Source: Nitrospiraceae bacterium (GTDB taxonomy: Bacteria > Nitrospirota > Nitrospiria > Nitrospirales > Nitrospiraceae). From it: 64,000 nucleotides of DNA. How positions within the stretch are numbered: the first letter of the stretch is position 1; every line of letters begins with the position of its first letter. The notes under the pieces were generated by a model. That model did not search any database, was not told the origin of the DNA, and saw only the letters and a list, made by a program, of their open reading frames with translations. The stretch spans positions 186,001 through 250,000 of the forward strand of contig JAHBWI010000004.1 of assembly GCA_019637075.1 (NCBI GenBank). Direction: 5' to 3'. Positions 8,431 to 15,855 of this stretch are shown here, piece after piece. The position numbers and the translations under genes were made by a program.

Positions 8431-9573
8431 ATGCCGTTCTGTTGCTTCATTACGCGCCGTTTCCCTTCGGCCGGATCGGCCCTCATTTTTGCGTTGTGCC
8501 TGGCGGTTTCTCCCGTCTTCGCCGGCGCACCGTCCTCCTCTTCCACCGCGCCTGCCGCCAAGCGATGGGCTCAGTTTGACTTAGTCAACACCGAGGCCGA
8601 TGGCACGGTGCAAGCGGGTAAGGATTTGGTGCTTAGTCTGACGTTCGGGGGGGTGCCTGCCGGAACGGAATCCGTCATGGCGATCATCGAGTCCCCCGGC
8701 TTTCAGAGCCAGATCGTGTCTCTCAGCGAGGACGAAACGCCTGCCGTGTACCAGGGGACGGCGATCTTGGAACCCAATTCGGTGTTGAAGAGCCGGACGA
8801 CCGTGCTGCCCAAGGCCGTGCGGGTGCGGGTGACTTTCGCGCGCGCTAAAATTACCGGACTCGAAGAATATCTGAAACGTGATGTCTACGTAACCTTGGG
8901 AGACCGGCCTCCGGAGGAAGAAGAGGCCGAAACGGCGCCGGCCGCAGAAGCTGAAACGGCCGAGACAGACTCCGTCGCGGCGCAGAAGGCCATGGAGCAT
9001 GTACTGACGGTCAATGCCACGATTCCCGAAGAAGACTTGCTGCCGCTCCCGGCACCGGGTGAATCCAAAGCCTACTGGAAACAAGTCGGCGATTTGATCA
9101 GCCGGAACTGGGCGCGCCACGTTCGCGCGATCCGGCGGGCTCCCAGCGGCGAGGTCGTCCGGGTGAAGTTCCGGATGTATGCCAGCGGGGTGGCGCAGCT
9201 CATTCAGATCGAGCGCGGGTCCGGCGCGCGGGATATCAACGAGGCCGGGCTTCAGGCGGTCATCCATGCGCATCCCTTTCCACCGGTACCGGCCGATTTG
9301 GGCAACGACGCGGTGGATGTGCACGTGCGGATGCGAACCGGCGCCAAGGTCGCGGCGCAGGACGTTCAGACCACCGTGGAAAAGCGGCCTCTCAAGGCGA
9401 CGACGGTTCCTGGTAAGCCGACTGAGAAGCCCGCCGCCGACAAGGCGCCGGCCGAAAAAGTGTCCCCGGATAAGACCGTCATAGAGAAGGGTGCCACGGA
9501 GAAACCGCAGGCAGACAAACCGGCAGTGGACAAGGCACCGGCCGAGCCCGGCGCAACAAAGGAGACTCCATGA
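8431..9573 (+). CDS. Exported protein with TonB/TolA-type C-terminal domain
   Basis: A 380-residue protein. Residues 1-27 are a signal peptide or anchor (ALIFALCLAVSPVFAGA). Residues about 45-150 form a strand-rich domain; a Glu/Ala-rich linker follows; residues about 210-310 ('YWKQVGDLISRNW', 'GEVVRVKFRMYASGVAQLIQ', 'INEAGLQAVIHAHPFPPVP') are a TonB/TolA C-terminal domain. The last 60 residues are low-complexity Ala/Lys/Pro/Glu repeats of the type 'DKAPAEK'. Unlike true TonB there is no long Pro-rich spacer between anchor and domain, so energy transduction is uncertain; a periplasmic linker or TolA-like role is also possible. Its stop overlaps the start of the YceI gene (ATGA). Confidence 0.7.
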   Translation: MPFCCFITRRFPSAGSALIFALCLAVSPVFAGAPSSSSTAPAAKRWAQFDLVNTEADGTVQAGKDLVLSLTFGGVPAGTESVMAIIESPGFQSQIVSLSEDETPAVYQGTAILEPNSVLKSRTTVLPKAVRVRVTFARAKITGLEEYLKRDVYVTLGDRPPEEEEAETAPAAEAETAETDSVAAQKAMEHVLTVNATIPEEDLLPLPAPGESKAYWKQVGDLISRNWARHVRAIRRAPSGEVVRVKFRMYASGVAQLIQIERGSGARDINEAGLQAVIHAHPFPPVPADLGNDAVDVHVRMRTGAKVAAQDVQTTVEKRPLKATTVPGKPTEKPAADKAPAEKVSPDKTVIEKGATEKPQADKPAVDKAPAEPGATKETP

Positions 9574-10184
9574 TGCGAGCGAGAGTGAGGGCCAGTGCGC
9601 TGGGTGGACTGATTGTGACGCTTTTCGTGGGCAGCATGACAGCCCAGGCGGAGACGGCCCGATACGATGTCGATCTCGATCACTCCATCGTTGAATTCAA
9701 AGTCGCGCACATGGTGGTGTCCAAGACGACCGGACACTTCAAGGACTATACCGGGTTCATCGAGATGGATCCGGAGGCCGGTACGGTGAAGGCGCTCGAA
9801 GCCACGATCAAGACCGCCTCCGTCAACACCAACCACGAGAAGCGGGACGCGCATCTGCGTGACGCGGACTTTTTTGAAGTCACGAAGTACCCAACCATGA
9901 CCTACAAGATGAAGAGTTACAAGAAGACCGGCGACGGGTATACCGCGGTCGGCGACCTGACCCTTCATGGGGTCACCAAAGAGATCACGTTGGTGGGCAA
10001 CTTCAACGGTGTGGCCAAAGATCCCTGGGGCAACATTCGGGCGGGCTTCAATGCCGAAGGGAAGATCAACCGCAAGGACTTCGGGATGGTCTGGAACCGG
10101 ACGCTCGATACGGGCGGGTTGGTGGTCGGCGACGAGGTGTTGATCAAGCTCGATATCGAATGCATCAAGGCCAAACAGCAATAA
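9570..10184 (+). CDS. YceI family periplasmic lipid-binding protein
   Basis: A 204-residue protein with a signal peptide (cleavage near AQA-ETA, residue 27). The YceI lipocalin-like barrel is evident from 'YDVDLDHSIVEFKVAHMV', 'ATIKTASVNTNHEKRDAHLR', 'DFFEVTKYPTMTYK' and 'GDLTLHGVTKEITL'. YceI barrels bind isoprenoid chains such as polyprenyl quinones, but the physiological role is usually unknown. It overlaps the TonB-C-like gene by four bases, so the two are translationally coupled, and ends in front of a strong terminator. Confidence 0.92.
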   Translation: MMRARVRASALGGLIVTLFVGSMTAQAETARYDVDLDHSIVEFKVAHMVVSKTTGHFKDYTGFIEMDPEAGTVKALEATIKTASVNTNHEKRDAHLRDADFFEVTKYPTMTYKMKSYKKTGDGYTAVGDLTLHGVTKEITLVGNFNGVAKDPWGNIRAGFNAEGKINRKDFGMVWNRTLDTGGLVVGDEVLIKLDIECIKAKQQ

Positions 10185-10252
10185 CAGTCTGGTAATCGTG
10201 CCCGTTCCACCGCACAGGTGAAGGGTGCGGCGGAGCGCGCAGGCTACGAAGC

Positions 10253-10290
10253 GCGGCATGCCCCGGACGGGCATGCCGCTTCCTTCCTTC
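10253..10290 (+). terminator. Intrinsic terminator after the YceI gene
   Basis: A perfect 11-base stem GCGGCATGCCC / GGGCATGCCGC with a five-base loop, followed by TTCCTTCCTTCC. It separates the TonB-C/YceI pair from the alcohol dehydrogenase. Confidence 0.8.
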
Positions 10291-10306
10291 CATTCAAGTC
10301 GATCCC

Positions 10307-11308
10307 ATGCAAGCAATGGTGTTATGCCGGTCCGACGATGTGGCGCGCCACCCGTTGGAGTTGCGTCGGGTCCCAGACCCGGCACCGGGGCCTGGCCAGG
10401 TGTTGGTGCGGGTGCGGGTGTGCGGGGTCTGTCGCACCGACCTGCACGTCGTGGAAGGGGAGTTACCTGATATCAAGCCGGAGGTCGTTCCGGGCCATGA
10501 AATCGTCGGCGTGCTGGAACAGCTCGGGCCGGGGGTGTCTGGTCTCCGTTCCGGTGATCGAGTCGGCGTTGCTTGGTTGCAGGAGACCTGTGGGAGGTGC
10601 GAATACTGTAACAGTAGCCAAGAGAATCTCTGCCAAGGAGCTCGCTTTACCGGGTACCAGGTGGGCGGGGGCTATGCCGAATATGTCGTGGCCAACGCCC
10701 GTTATGTGTATCCTATACCATCGGCGTTTACGGATGAGGAAGCTGCGCCGTTGCTCTGCGCCGGCATCATCGGATATCGCGCGCTTCGACTGAGCGGGAT
10801 TCGCTCCGGTCAGCGCCTGGGGCTCTACGGGTTCGGGGCATCGGCCCACATTGCCATTCAAGTGGCGCGACATTGGGGCTGTTCGGTCTATGTCTGTTCA
10901 CTGAAAGAGGAGCATCGGGCCTTGGCCCGTGAGCTGGGGGCCGTTTGGGTCGGCGAAGCTGCCGCGATGCCGCCGGAGACGTTGCAAGCGTCGATCATCT
11001 TTGCACCGGCCGGTGAGCTTGTCCCGCCCGCCTTGCGGGCGTTGGCCCGAGGAGGGACGCTGGTTCTGGCCGGCATTCATATGTCGCCCATTCCCTCCCT
11101 GGACTACGACCGGGAGGTGTTCGGAGAGCGGGTCATCCGAAGTGTGACCGCCAACACGCGTCAGGATGGACTGGATTTGCTGCGGGAGGCGGCAGCCATT
11201 CCCATCCATACACATACAGAACCATTTCAATTGGCCGAAGCCAACGAGGCGTTGAGATCCCTGAAGGCCGGAACGATTCGCGGGGCAGCGGTGCTGAGGG
11301 TGACATGA
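10307..11308 (+). CDS. Zinc-dependent alcohol dehydrogenase
   Basis: A 333-residue medium-chain dehydrogenase. The catalytic-zinc residues are in 'CGVCRTDLHVVEG' and 'GHEIVG', the structural zinc loop is 'CGRCEYCNSSQENLC' (four Cys), and the cofactor-binding strand is 'LGLYGFGASAHIA', where the usual GxGxxG is GFGASA. This shape matches the AdhA-like 'zinc-binding alcohol dehydrogenase family' that reduces or oxidises small alcohols and aldehydes with NAD(P). Substrate cannot be deduced. Its stop overlaps the start of the next gene (ATGA), implying cotranscription with the DUF4412 protein and possibly the SUMF1-fold gene. Confidence 0.88.
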   Translation: MQAMVLCRSDDVARHPLELRRVPDPAPGPGQVLVRVRVCGVCRTDLHVVEGELPDIKPEVVPGHEIVGVLEQLGPGVSGLRSGDRVGVAWLQETCGRCEYCNSSQENLCQGARFTGYQVGGGYAEYVVANARYVYPIPSAFTDEEAAPLLCAGIIGYRALRLSGIRSGQRLGLYGFGASAHIAIQVARHWGCSVYVCSLKEEHRALARELGAVWVGEAAAMPPETLQASIIFAPAGELVPPALRALARGGTLVLAGIHMSPIPSLDYDREVFGERVIRSVTANTRQDGLDLLREAAAIPIHTHTEPFQLAEANEALRSLKAGTIRGAAVLRVT

Positions 11309-11949
11309 TCAAGGAAACTGGAATTGTGAAATCGAGGACCGGTAGGATGCATCGAATGTGGCGGCGGGGAATCGTCGGCGGCGGGTTGCTCTGCAGCCTG
11401 CTGTTGAGCGGAAACCTCTGGGCATTGGAGTTCACGGCGGATCAAATTACCAAGATCGACGGGAGAATCTCGAAGTCCAACATTTACTATCGCGACAACA
11501 TGTGGCGGATCGAGCATCACACGATGGGGCCGGTCAACGTCAGCATTGTGCGGAAGGACAAGCGGGTCGTGTGGCTCCTGCTGTCGAAAATGAAGCACTT
11601 CAAAACGGTGCCCTATCGGCCGGAGCAGGACCTGCAAGTTTTCGAGAAGCTGGACGGTGAGGTGTCGAGGGAGGAGATCGGGACTGAAACGAGGGAAGGC
11701 CATCCGACCACGCTCTATGAAGTGACCGTGAAGCATGGCGAGCAGACGGAGGTCTATTACCAGTGGCTCGCCACCGATATCCATTTCCCCATGAAGTTGG
11801 CGAAGAAAGATGGGAGCTGGATCGTCGAATATCAACACGTGAAGCTGCGGGCCGTGACGGATTATCTTTTCAATCTGCCGCTGAATTTTCAGCCGTTGGA
11901 AGAGTTCCAAAACCAGGCACCCGCGGAAACAGACAAGCCGAATATGTAG
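11305..11949 (+). CDS. DUF4412-type exported protein
   Basis: A 214-residue protein whose start overlaps the dehydrogenase stop by four bases. A second in-frame ATG at 11347 begins closer to the signal peptide (RRGIVGGGLLCSLLLSGNLWA) and may be the real start. The mature part ('EFTADQITKIDGRISKSNIY', 'WRIEHH', 'VWLLLSKMKHFKTVPY') resembles DUF4412 and the LolA/LolB-like lipoprotein-sorting fold, a half-barrel that often binds lipids. Periplasmic. The role is unknown. Confidence 0.65.
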   Translation: MIKETGIVKSRTGRMHRMWRRGIVGGGLLCSLLLSGNLWALEFTADQITKIDGRISKSNIYYRDNMWRIEHHTMGPVNVSIVRKDKRVVWLLLSKMKHFKTVPYRPEQDLQVFEKLDGEVSREEIGTETREGHPTTLYEVTVKHGEQTEVYYQWLATDIHFPMKLAKKDGSWIVEYQHVKLRAVTDYLFNLPLNFQPLEEFQNQAPAETDKPNM

Positions 11950-12053
11950 GAGACCAACGACTGGACCGTCGAAGGCGTGAGCCAATCGAATGGTTCGTCG
12001 AAGGGAAAGCAATCGGGCAGTGACAGTCTAACCAGCGACGAAGGAGGCATGTC

Positions 12054-12998
12054 GTGCGAATGGCCGGGTTCGCAAGATTTGGTTTCGTGGTCGGACTCTG
12101 TGCATGGGCGGGGTCCGTGTGGGCTTTGGATGTCGGGGATATTCGACAACAGTGGACGCCGCAGGGGAAAAAATTGGCGCAGGAGCGGATCAAGCTGCCT
12201 GCCTACGACGAAATGGTTCGGATCCCTGCAGGCCCCTTTACGATGGGTAGCGATCGGAAAGTCGATCGAGCCGCGTATTTGGTCGAGTTCCCACAGCGCC
12301 AGGTGTATCTCGACGCCTACGACATCGACACATACGAAGTGACCGCCGTGCAGTACCTGAAATTCGTCCTGGAGACCAAGCGGCCTCCCCAGGTCGATTG
12401 GAAATTCGACGGGGGCAACTTTCAGGAGACGATGGCAGGTCATCCCATCATGCACGTCACCTGGCATGAAGCAGACGAGTATTGCCGATGGGCGGGAAAG
12501 CGTCTCCCGACGGAAGCCGAATGGGAAAAGGCTGCACGGGGAGACAAGGATGTACGGATTTACCCCTGGGGCAACGAAATGGCAGGGCTGAGCCGAGCCA
12601 ATTTCGGACGTGGAGGTTTGTCGGGACCGGTCCGTGATCGACCGGAGCGGCTGCTCCTCTATCCCCCCGTTATCTCCGTATTCAAGTACGACAATTCCGT
12701 GAGCCCTTATGGCCTGTTCCAGATGGCCGGTAATGTGGCCGAGTGGGTCTCCGATTGGTACGAGAAGGATTATTACAAGACGGCTCCGGACAAGAATCCT
12801 AAGGGACCGGAGCACGGCACGCAGAAGGCATTTCGCGGCGGCGGCTGGATCGACAGCACTCCCAGCGTGCGGGTCTCACAACGGAATGGGACAGATCCCA
12901 AGACTTCCATGAACTGGCTGGGATTCCGCTGCGCGCGGGACGCGAAGGACGATTCAGCGGTGTCGGAGGCTGCCTCGGCGCAACCCAGTCCCCATTGA
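12054..12998 (+). CDS. SUMF1-fold (formylglycine-generating-enzyme-like) exported protein
   Basis: A 314-residue protein. AAGGAGG at 12041-12047 favours the GTG at 12054 over the ATG at 12060. After a signal peptide (ending near VWA-LDV) comes the FGE-sulfatase domain: 'MVRIPAGPFTMGSD', 'YDIDTYEVTAVQYLKF', 'HPIMHVTWHEADEYCRWAGK', 'LPTEAEWEKAARG', 'MAGNVAEWVSDWY', 'FRGGGWID' and 'WLGFRCAR'. The two active-site cysteines of true formylglycine-generating enzymes, which follow the RGGSW block, are absent, so sulfatase maturation is unlikely; such proteins more often act as binding or substrate-specific modification modules. A second SUMF1-fold gene lies 1.3 kb away on the other strand. Confidence 0.85.
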   Translation: MRMAGFARFGFVVGLCAWAGSVWALDVGDIRQQWTPQGKKLAQERIKLPAYDEMVRIPAGPFTMGSDRKVDRAAYLVEFPQRQVYLDAYDIDTYEVTAVQYLKFVLETKRPPQVDWKFDGGNFQETMAGHPIMHVTWHEADEYCRWAGKRLPTEAEWEKAARGDKDVRIYPWGNEMAGLSRANFGRGGLSGPVRDRPERLLLYPPVISVFKYDNSVSPYGLFQMAGNVAEWVSDWYEKDYYKTAPDKNPKGPEHGTQKAFRGGGWIDSTPSVRVSQRNGTDPKTSMNWLGFRCARDAKDDSAVSEAASAQPSPH

Positions 12999-13027
12999 TG
13001 AAGTGGAGGTCGGCGGAGGCTTCCGCA

Positions 13028-13897
13028 TCACCGATCGGCTTTGCGGGCCACGAGGTTCTGCGACTGCTCGGCCGTTTCTTTCACCAGGATTCCCATCTTC
13101 GGATGGGAGGGTTCCAGGTCGATCGGAAGGCCGTGGCTTCGCAGCCGCTCGCTGGCAGTGGGCCCAATTGATGCGATGACTGTGTTTCGACAGGCTGCCG
13201 TGAAGGCCATCGCCTTTCCTTCCCGTTCCGCTAGTTGCAGGACGTGATCGATTTGAGCGGCGTTCGTGATCAAGATCACCGAGACGCGCCCGGCAATGAT
13301 CGCGTCGATCAGGCTGCTCAGCGGAGCCGTGTCCTCCGGTAGCATCCACTTATAGACCGGGACGGGAAACACCTCAGCGCCCCTCGTTCGCAGCGCTTCG
13401 AGCAAGTCCGGGTTCGACACACCATATTCCTGCACCGCCACACGCAATCCCTTCACCGGCCGGTACTCATCCAACGTGGAGACGAGGTCCACCCAGGTAT
13501 TGGGTTCGGGAACGGTGAGGGTCGGGGGGTAGCCCAGGGCCTTGAGTGCCGCCACCGGCTTGGGGCCGCGCGCAATCAGCACGGTGTCTTTCAGAGCTGT
13601 TCGAATGGCGTCCTGGGGATGGCGTCTGTAGAGGATCTCGAACAGGCTGGTTGTACCGGCTCCGGTGAGCAGAACCAGGACATCGATCCGCTCGGTCAGG
13701 AGCTTGGCGCCGAACCGTAACGCGACCGAATTGTCCTCCAACGGAATTTCCCGCAACGCCGGCGCCACGAGCGGTCGCCCGCCGTACCGCTCGATCAGCC
13801 GTGTCATTTCAGCCGCCATGCGGCTCTCGAATGCCGCGACCACCAGGCCGTCAAAGGATGATTTGGTGATCTCGTGATTTGATGAAGTACCCGGCAT
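13028..13897 (-). CDS. hemD: Uroporphyrinogen-III synthase
   Basis: A 289-residue HemD-family protein that cyclises hydroxymethylbilane to uroporphyrinogen III in tetrapyrrole synthesis. The bilobed HemD pattern is visible: 'LVVAAFESRMAAEMTRLIE' and 'GGRPLVAPALREIP' at the start, 'VLVLLTGAGTTSLFEIL' (lobe 1 Thr/Gly loop), 'VPVYKWMLPED' at the hinge, and 'VILITNAAQIDHVL' and 'ASIGPTASERLRSHGLPID' near the end. No other heme gene is adjacent. The start region overlaps the upstream four-helix-bundle gene by 47 bases. Confidence 0.85.
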   Translation of the reverse strand: MPGTSSNHEITKSSFDGLVVAAFESRMAAEMTRLIERYGGRPLVAPALREIPLEDNSVALRFGAKLLTERIDVLVLLTGAGTTSLFEILYRRHPQDAIRTALKDTVLIARGPKPVAALKALGYPPTLTVPEPNTWVDLVSTLDEYRPVKGLRVAVQEYGVSNPDLLEALRTRGAEVFPVPVYKWMLPEDTAPLSSLIDAIIAGRVSVILITNAAQIDHVLQLAEREGKAMAFTAACRNTVIASIGPTASERLRSHGLPIDLEPSHPKMGILVKETAEQSQNLVARKADR

Positions 13898-14243
13898 CGT
13901 GAAACCGCCGCGGATTCAGGATTTGCGAGCCCTTGTCGTGCGCCGAGAGGCTGAGAAGATTGCGAGAGGTTCCCCTCGCCTCGCTGACAATGGAAGTCAG
14001 GTCCTCGTGCGAGACAAGGCCGGCTTCCTCGACAACAATTCCAAGTTTTGAAACAAGCGCTGCACGTGACTGTGCCCGGCAAGCCCTCCGATAGTTGGCC
14101 GCGACGGATGCACCTGATCGAAGGAGTCGATTGCCGATGATTCTTGCTCCTGGTCCCTTCGCGAGCAATTGGGACAATCTCACGATCTGGAGTGCGAATG
14201 CCTTGGTTCTGCTTCTGAGGTCATCCGTTGGGAAGGTCCCCAC
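13851..14243 (-). CDS. Four-helix bundle (S23-type) protein, internally deleted
   Basis: A 130-residue frame. The first 70 residues match the four-helix-bundle/23S-rRNA-intervening-sequence family: 'SRTKAFALQIVRLSQLL', 'IGNRLLRSGASVAANYRRAC', 'SRAALVSKLGIVVEEAG'. Members normally continue with 'DE..YWLELL.E.GLV' after 'EEA'; here 'EEAGLV' jumps straight to the later helix, an apparent in-frame loss of a dozen or so residues. The C-terminal 30 residues ('NPRRFHDAGYFIKSRDHQ') are not family-like and run into hemD. It may be a decaying gene. Members are widespread, small and of uncertain function. Confidence 0.6.
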   Translation of the reverse strand: MGTFPTDDLRSRTKAFALQIVRLSQLLAKGPGARIIGNRLLRSGASVAANYRRACRAQSRAALVSKLGIVVEEAGLVSHEDLTSIVSEARGTSRNLLSLSAHDKGSQILNPRRFHDAGYFIKSRDHQIIL

Positions 14244-14273
14244 GCAACACCAAATCCCGATCGCCGAGTACGA

Positions 14274-14297
14274 CTAGGACCTGCTTCGAGGTCCTAG
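14274..14297. repeat. Perfect 8-base inverted repeat
   Basis: CTAGGACC, an eight-base loop, then GGTCCTAG. It lies between two minus-strand genes, downstream of the SUMF1-fold gene, but no T-run follows on either strand, so terminator function is uncertain. Confidence 0.4.
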
Positions 14298-14341
14298 CCG
14301 GCTAATTCTCGCAGTTCACCAGATCACCGCCTCACCAAATC

Positions 14342-15187
14342 CTACTTGGCCGGTGCGACGTCGGCGGCGCAGCGGAATCCCGTTGACTCATTGCGGACAG
14401 TGGGATCGCTCTCCACCCGCGTGAAGATTCTGATGGTGGGGGTCTCGTTCTGCCAACCGGCTCCGCGAATAACGCGTTTGTCGCCGCTGTCCGGCCCTGT
14501 CGGGTTCTTCTCCGGACTCTTCTCGTAATACCTGGCATCGTAGTAATCGTTGACCCATTCCCACACGTTCCCTGCCATCTCGTAGGCCCCATAGGGACTC
14601 TTCCCCGCTTCATAACTGCCGACGGGCATCAGGGTCTTCTCGCCGATCCACTTTTGATTGAAGTTGAGGTGTTTGTTGGTCGGTTCCACGTTGCCCCAAG
14701 GGAAGCGGTAATCGTTGTTGCCCTTGGCAGCCTTCTCCCATTCGGCCTCGCGCGGTAACCGGCGACCGGCCCACTTGCAGTAGGCATCCGCATCGCTCCA
14801 ATCCACATTGATGACCGGCCGATCGGCGAGGGACTCGGAAATGGAGAGGCCTTCCCACAAGTTTCTGGTGGGGTTCTTCGGATTCTGAGGGACGCGGTGG
14901 CTCGTGGCTTTCACGAATTCGAGGTACCGGCCGTTGGTGACCTCGAACTTGTCGATGTAGAAGTCGTCGATGTGGACGATGTGCCGCGGGTACTCGTCAC
15001 GGCCCCCATCGCGATCTCCGGGGGGCACGCCCATTGGAAAGGGGCCGGCGGGAATCAAGACCATCGGAGCTCCGTCCTTTCCCTTGATTTCCTTGGGAAG
15101 ACCGGAGTCTGCGGCTAAGACGTGTGATGTAGAGTCGGCGACGATACTCAGAGCGACGAAGGCTGCCACTGCCAGATGTGCGAACAT
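14342..15187 (-). CDS. SUMF1-fold (formylglycine-generating-enzyme-like) exported protein
   Basis: A 281-residue protein; the ATG at 15187 sits nine bases after AAAGGAG, while the GTG at 15196 would touch it. A signal peptide (to VLA-ADS) is followed by the FGE-sulfatase domain: 'MVLIPAGPFPMG', 'DFYIDKFEVTNGRYLEFV', 'RPVINVDWSDADAYCKWAGR', 'LPREAEWEKAAKG', 'YEMAGNVWEWVNDYYD', 'RVIRGAGWQNE' and 'STGFRCAA'. As in its neighbour at 12054, the catalytic cysteine pair expected after RGAGW is missing, so a non-catalytic or different role is likely. Related to but clearly diverged from that neighbour. Confidence 0.87.
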   Translation of the reverse strand: MFAHLAVAAFVALSIVADSTSHVLAADSGLPKEIKGKDGAPMVLIPAGPFPMGVPPGDRDGGRDEYPRHIVHIDDFYIDKFEVTNGRYLEFVKATSHRVPQNPKNPTRNLWEGLSISESLADRPVINVDWSDADAYCKWAGRRLPREAEWEKAAKGNNDYRFPWGNVEPTNKHLNFNQKWIGEKTLMPVGSYEAGKSPYGAYEMAGNVWEWVNDYYDARYYEKSPEKNPTGPDSGDKRVIRGAGWQNETPTIRIFTRVESDPTVRNESTGFRCAADVAPAK

Positions 15188-15293
15188 GCTGCTCACTCCT
15201 TTGGTTCGAGTCCCAGGAATCGTCTGATCGTATCACAGGCACTGAGGGCGGCGACATGGGGAGTTGCGGGAAACAGCGTACGGCTTGGGAGGA

Positions 15294-15323
15294 TTGACGC
15301 GATGCCAACCCCCCACCTACTAT
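15294..15323 (+). promoter_or_regulatory. Candidate promoter of the VOC gene
   Basis: TTGACG (15294-15299), an 18-base spacer and TACTAT (15318-15323). The ATG at 15334 would lie only about four bases after the predicted transcription start. Confidence 0.45.
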
Positions 15324-15333
15324 ACGGCAATCG

Positions 15334-15795
15334 ATGAGCCATCCTATGCACCGCGGACTTCGCCACCTGGCCTTGCGTGTCACCGACCTGAAGCGGTCGC
15401 GGGCGTTCTACGAACGCTTCCTCGGCATGCGCGTCGTGTGGGAGCCGGATCCCGAGAATGTGTACTTCAGCTCCGGCAGCGACAACCTGGCTCTGCACCA
15501 GATTGCAGCGGGAGAGCTGCCGGACTATCAGCCGGCGAAGGCGCAGCTGCTCGACCATGTCGGCGTGATCCTCGACAGTGCTGAAGATGTGAAGCGCTTG
15601 TACGAGGACGTGGCGCCGGCAATCGGTTCGTTCGGAGGGATCATCGTCAAGCCGCCCAAGCAGCATCGGGACGGCAGTTTTTCATTTTACTTCGCCGATC
15701 CGGACGGCAACGTCATCCAAGCCCTCTATGAACCCACCATCAGCCGGCTGGAGTGGGTAGAACGTGGAAGAAAAGACGAAACGCGTGAGACGTAA
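15334..15795 (+). CDS. VOC (glyoxalase/bleomycin resistance) family protein
   Basis: A 153-residue protein with the paired beta-alpha-beta-beta-beta modules of the vicinal-oxygen-chelate superfamily. 'RHLALRVTDLKRSRAFYERF' opens module one and 'DHVGVILDSAEDVKRLYEDV' opens module two; the metal-ligand-type residues are His at the start of each module and Glu/Asp-containing 'FYFADPDGNVIQALYEP' at the end. Members include glyoxalase I, dioxygenases and resistance proteins, and the reaction cannot be fixed here. The C-terminal 15 residues are charged and probably disordered. Confidence 0.82.
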   Translation: MSHPMHRGLRHLALRVTDLKRSRAFYERFLGMRVVWEPDPENVYFSSGSDNLALHQIAAGELPDYQPAKAQLLDHVGVILDSAEDVKRLYEDVAPAIGSFGGIIVKPPKQHRDGSFSFYFADPDGNVIQALYEPTISRLEWVERGRKDETRET

Positions 15796-15855
15796 GACGC
15801 AGGATTCTCCCACGGAGCATCACGTTCCCCGTCTCACCTCTCCGCTCTAACAATC

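Noticed and set aside
8343-8561. N-terminal extension of tdh
   Set aside because: 73 extra codons are non-homologous, cross a TATAAT and the divergent promoter, and would make the enzyme longer than the family.
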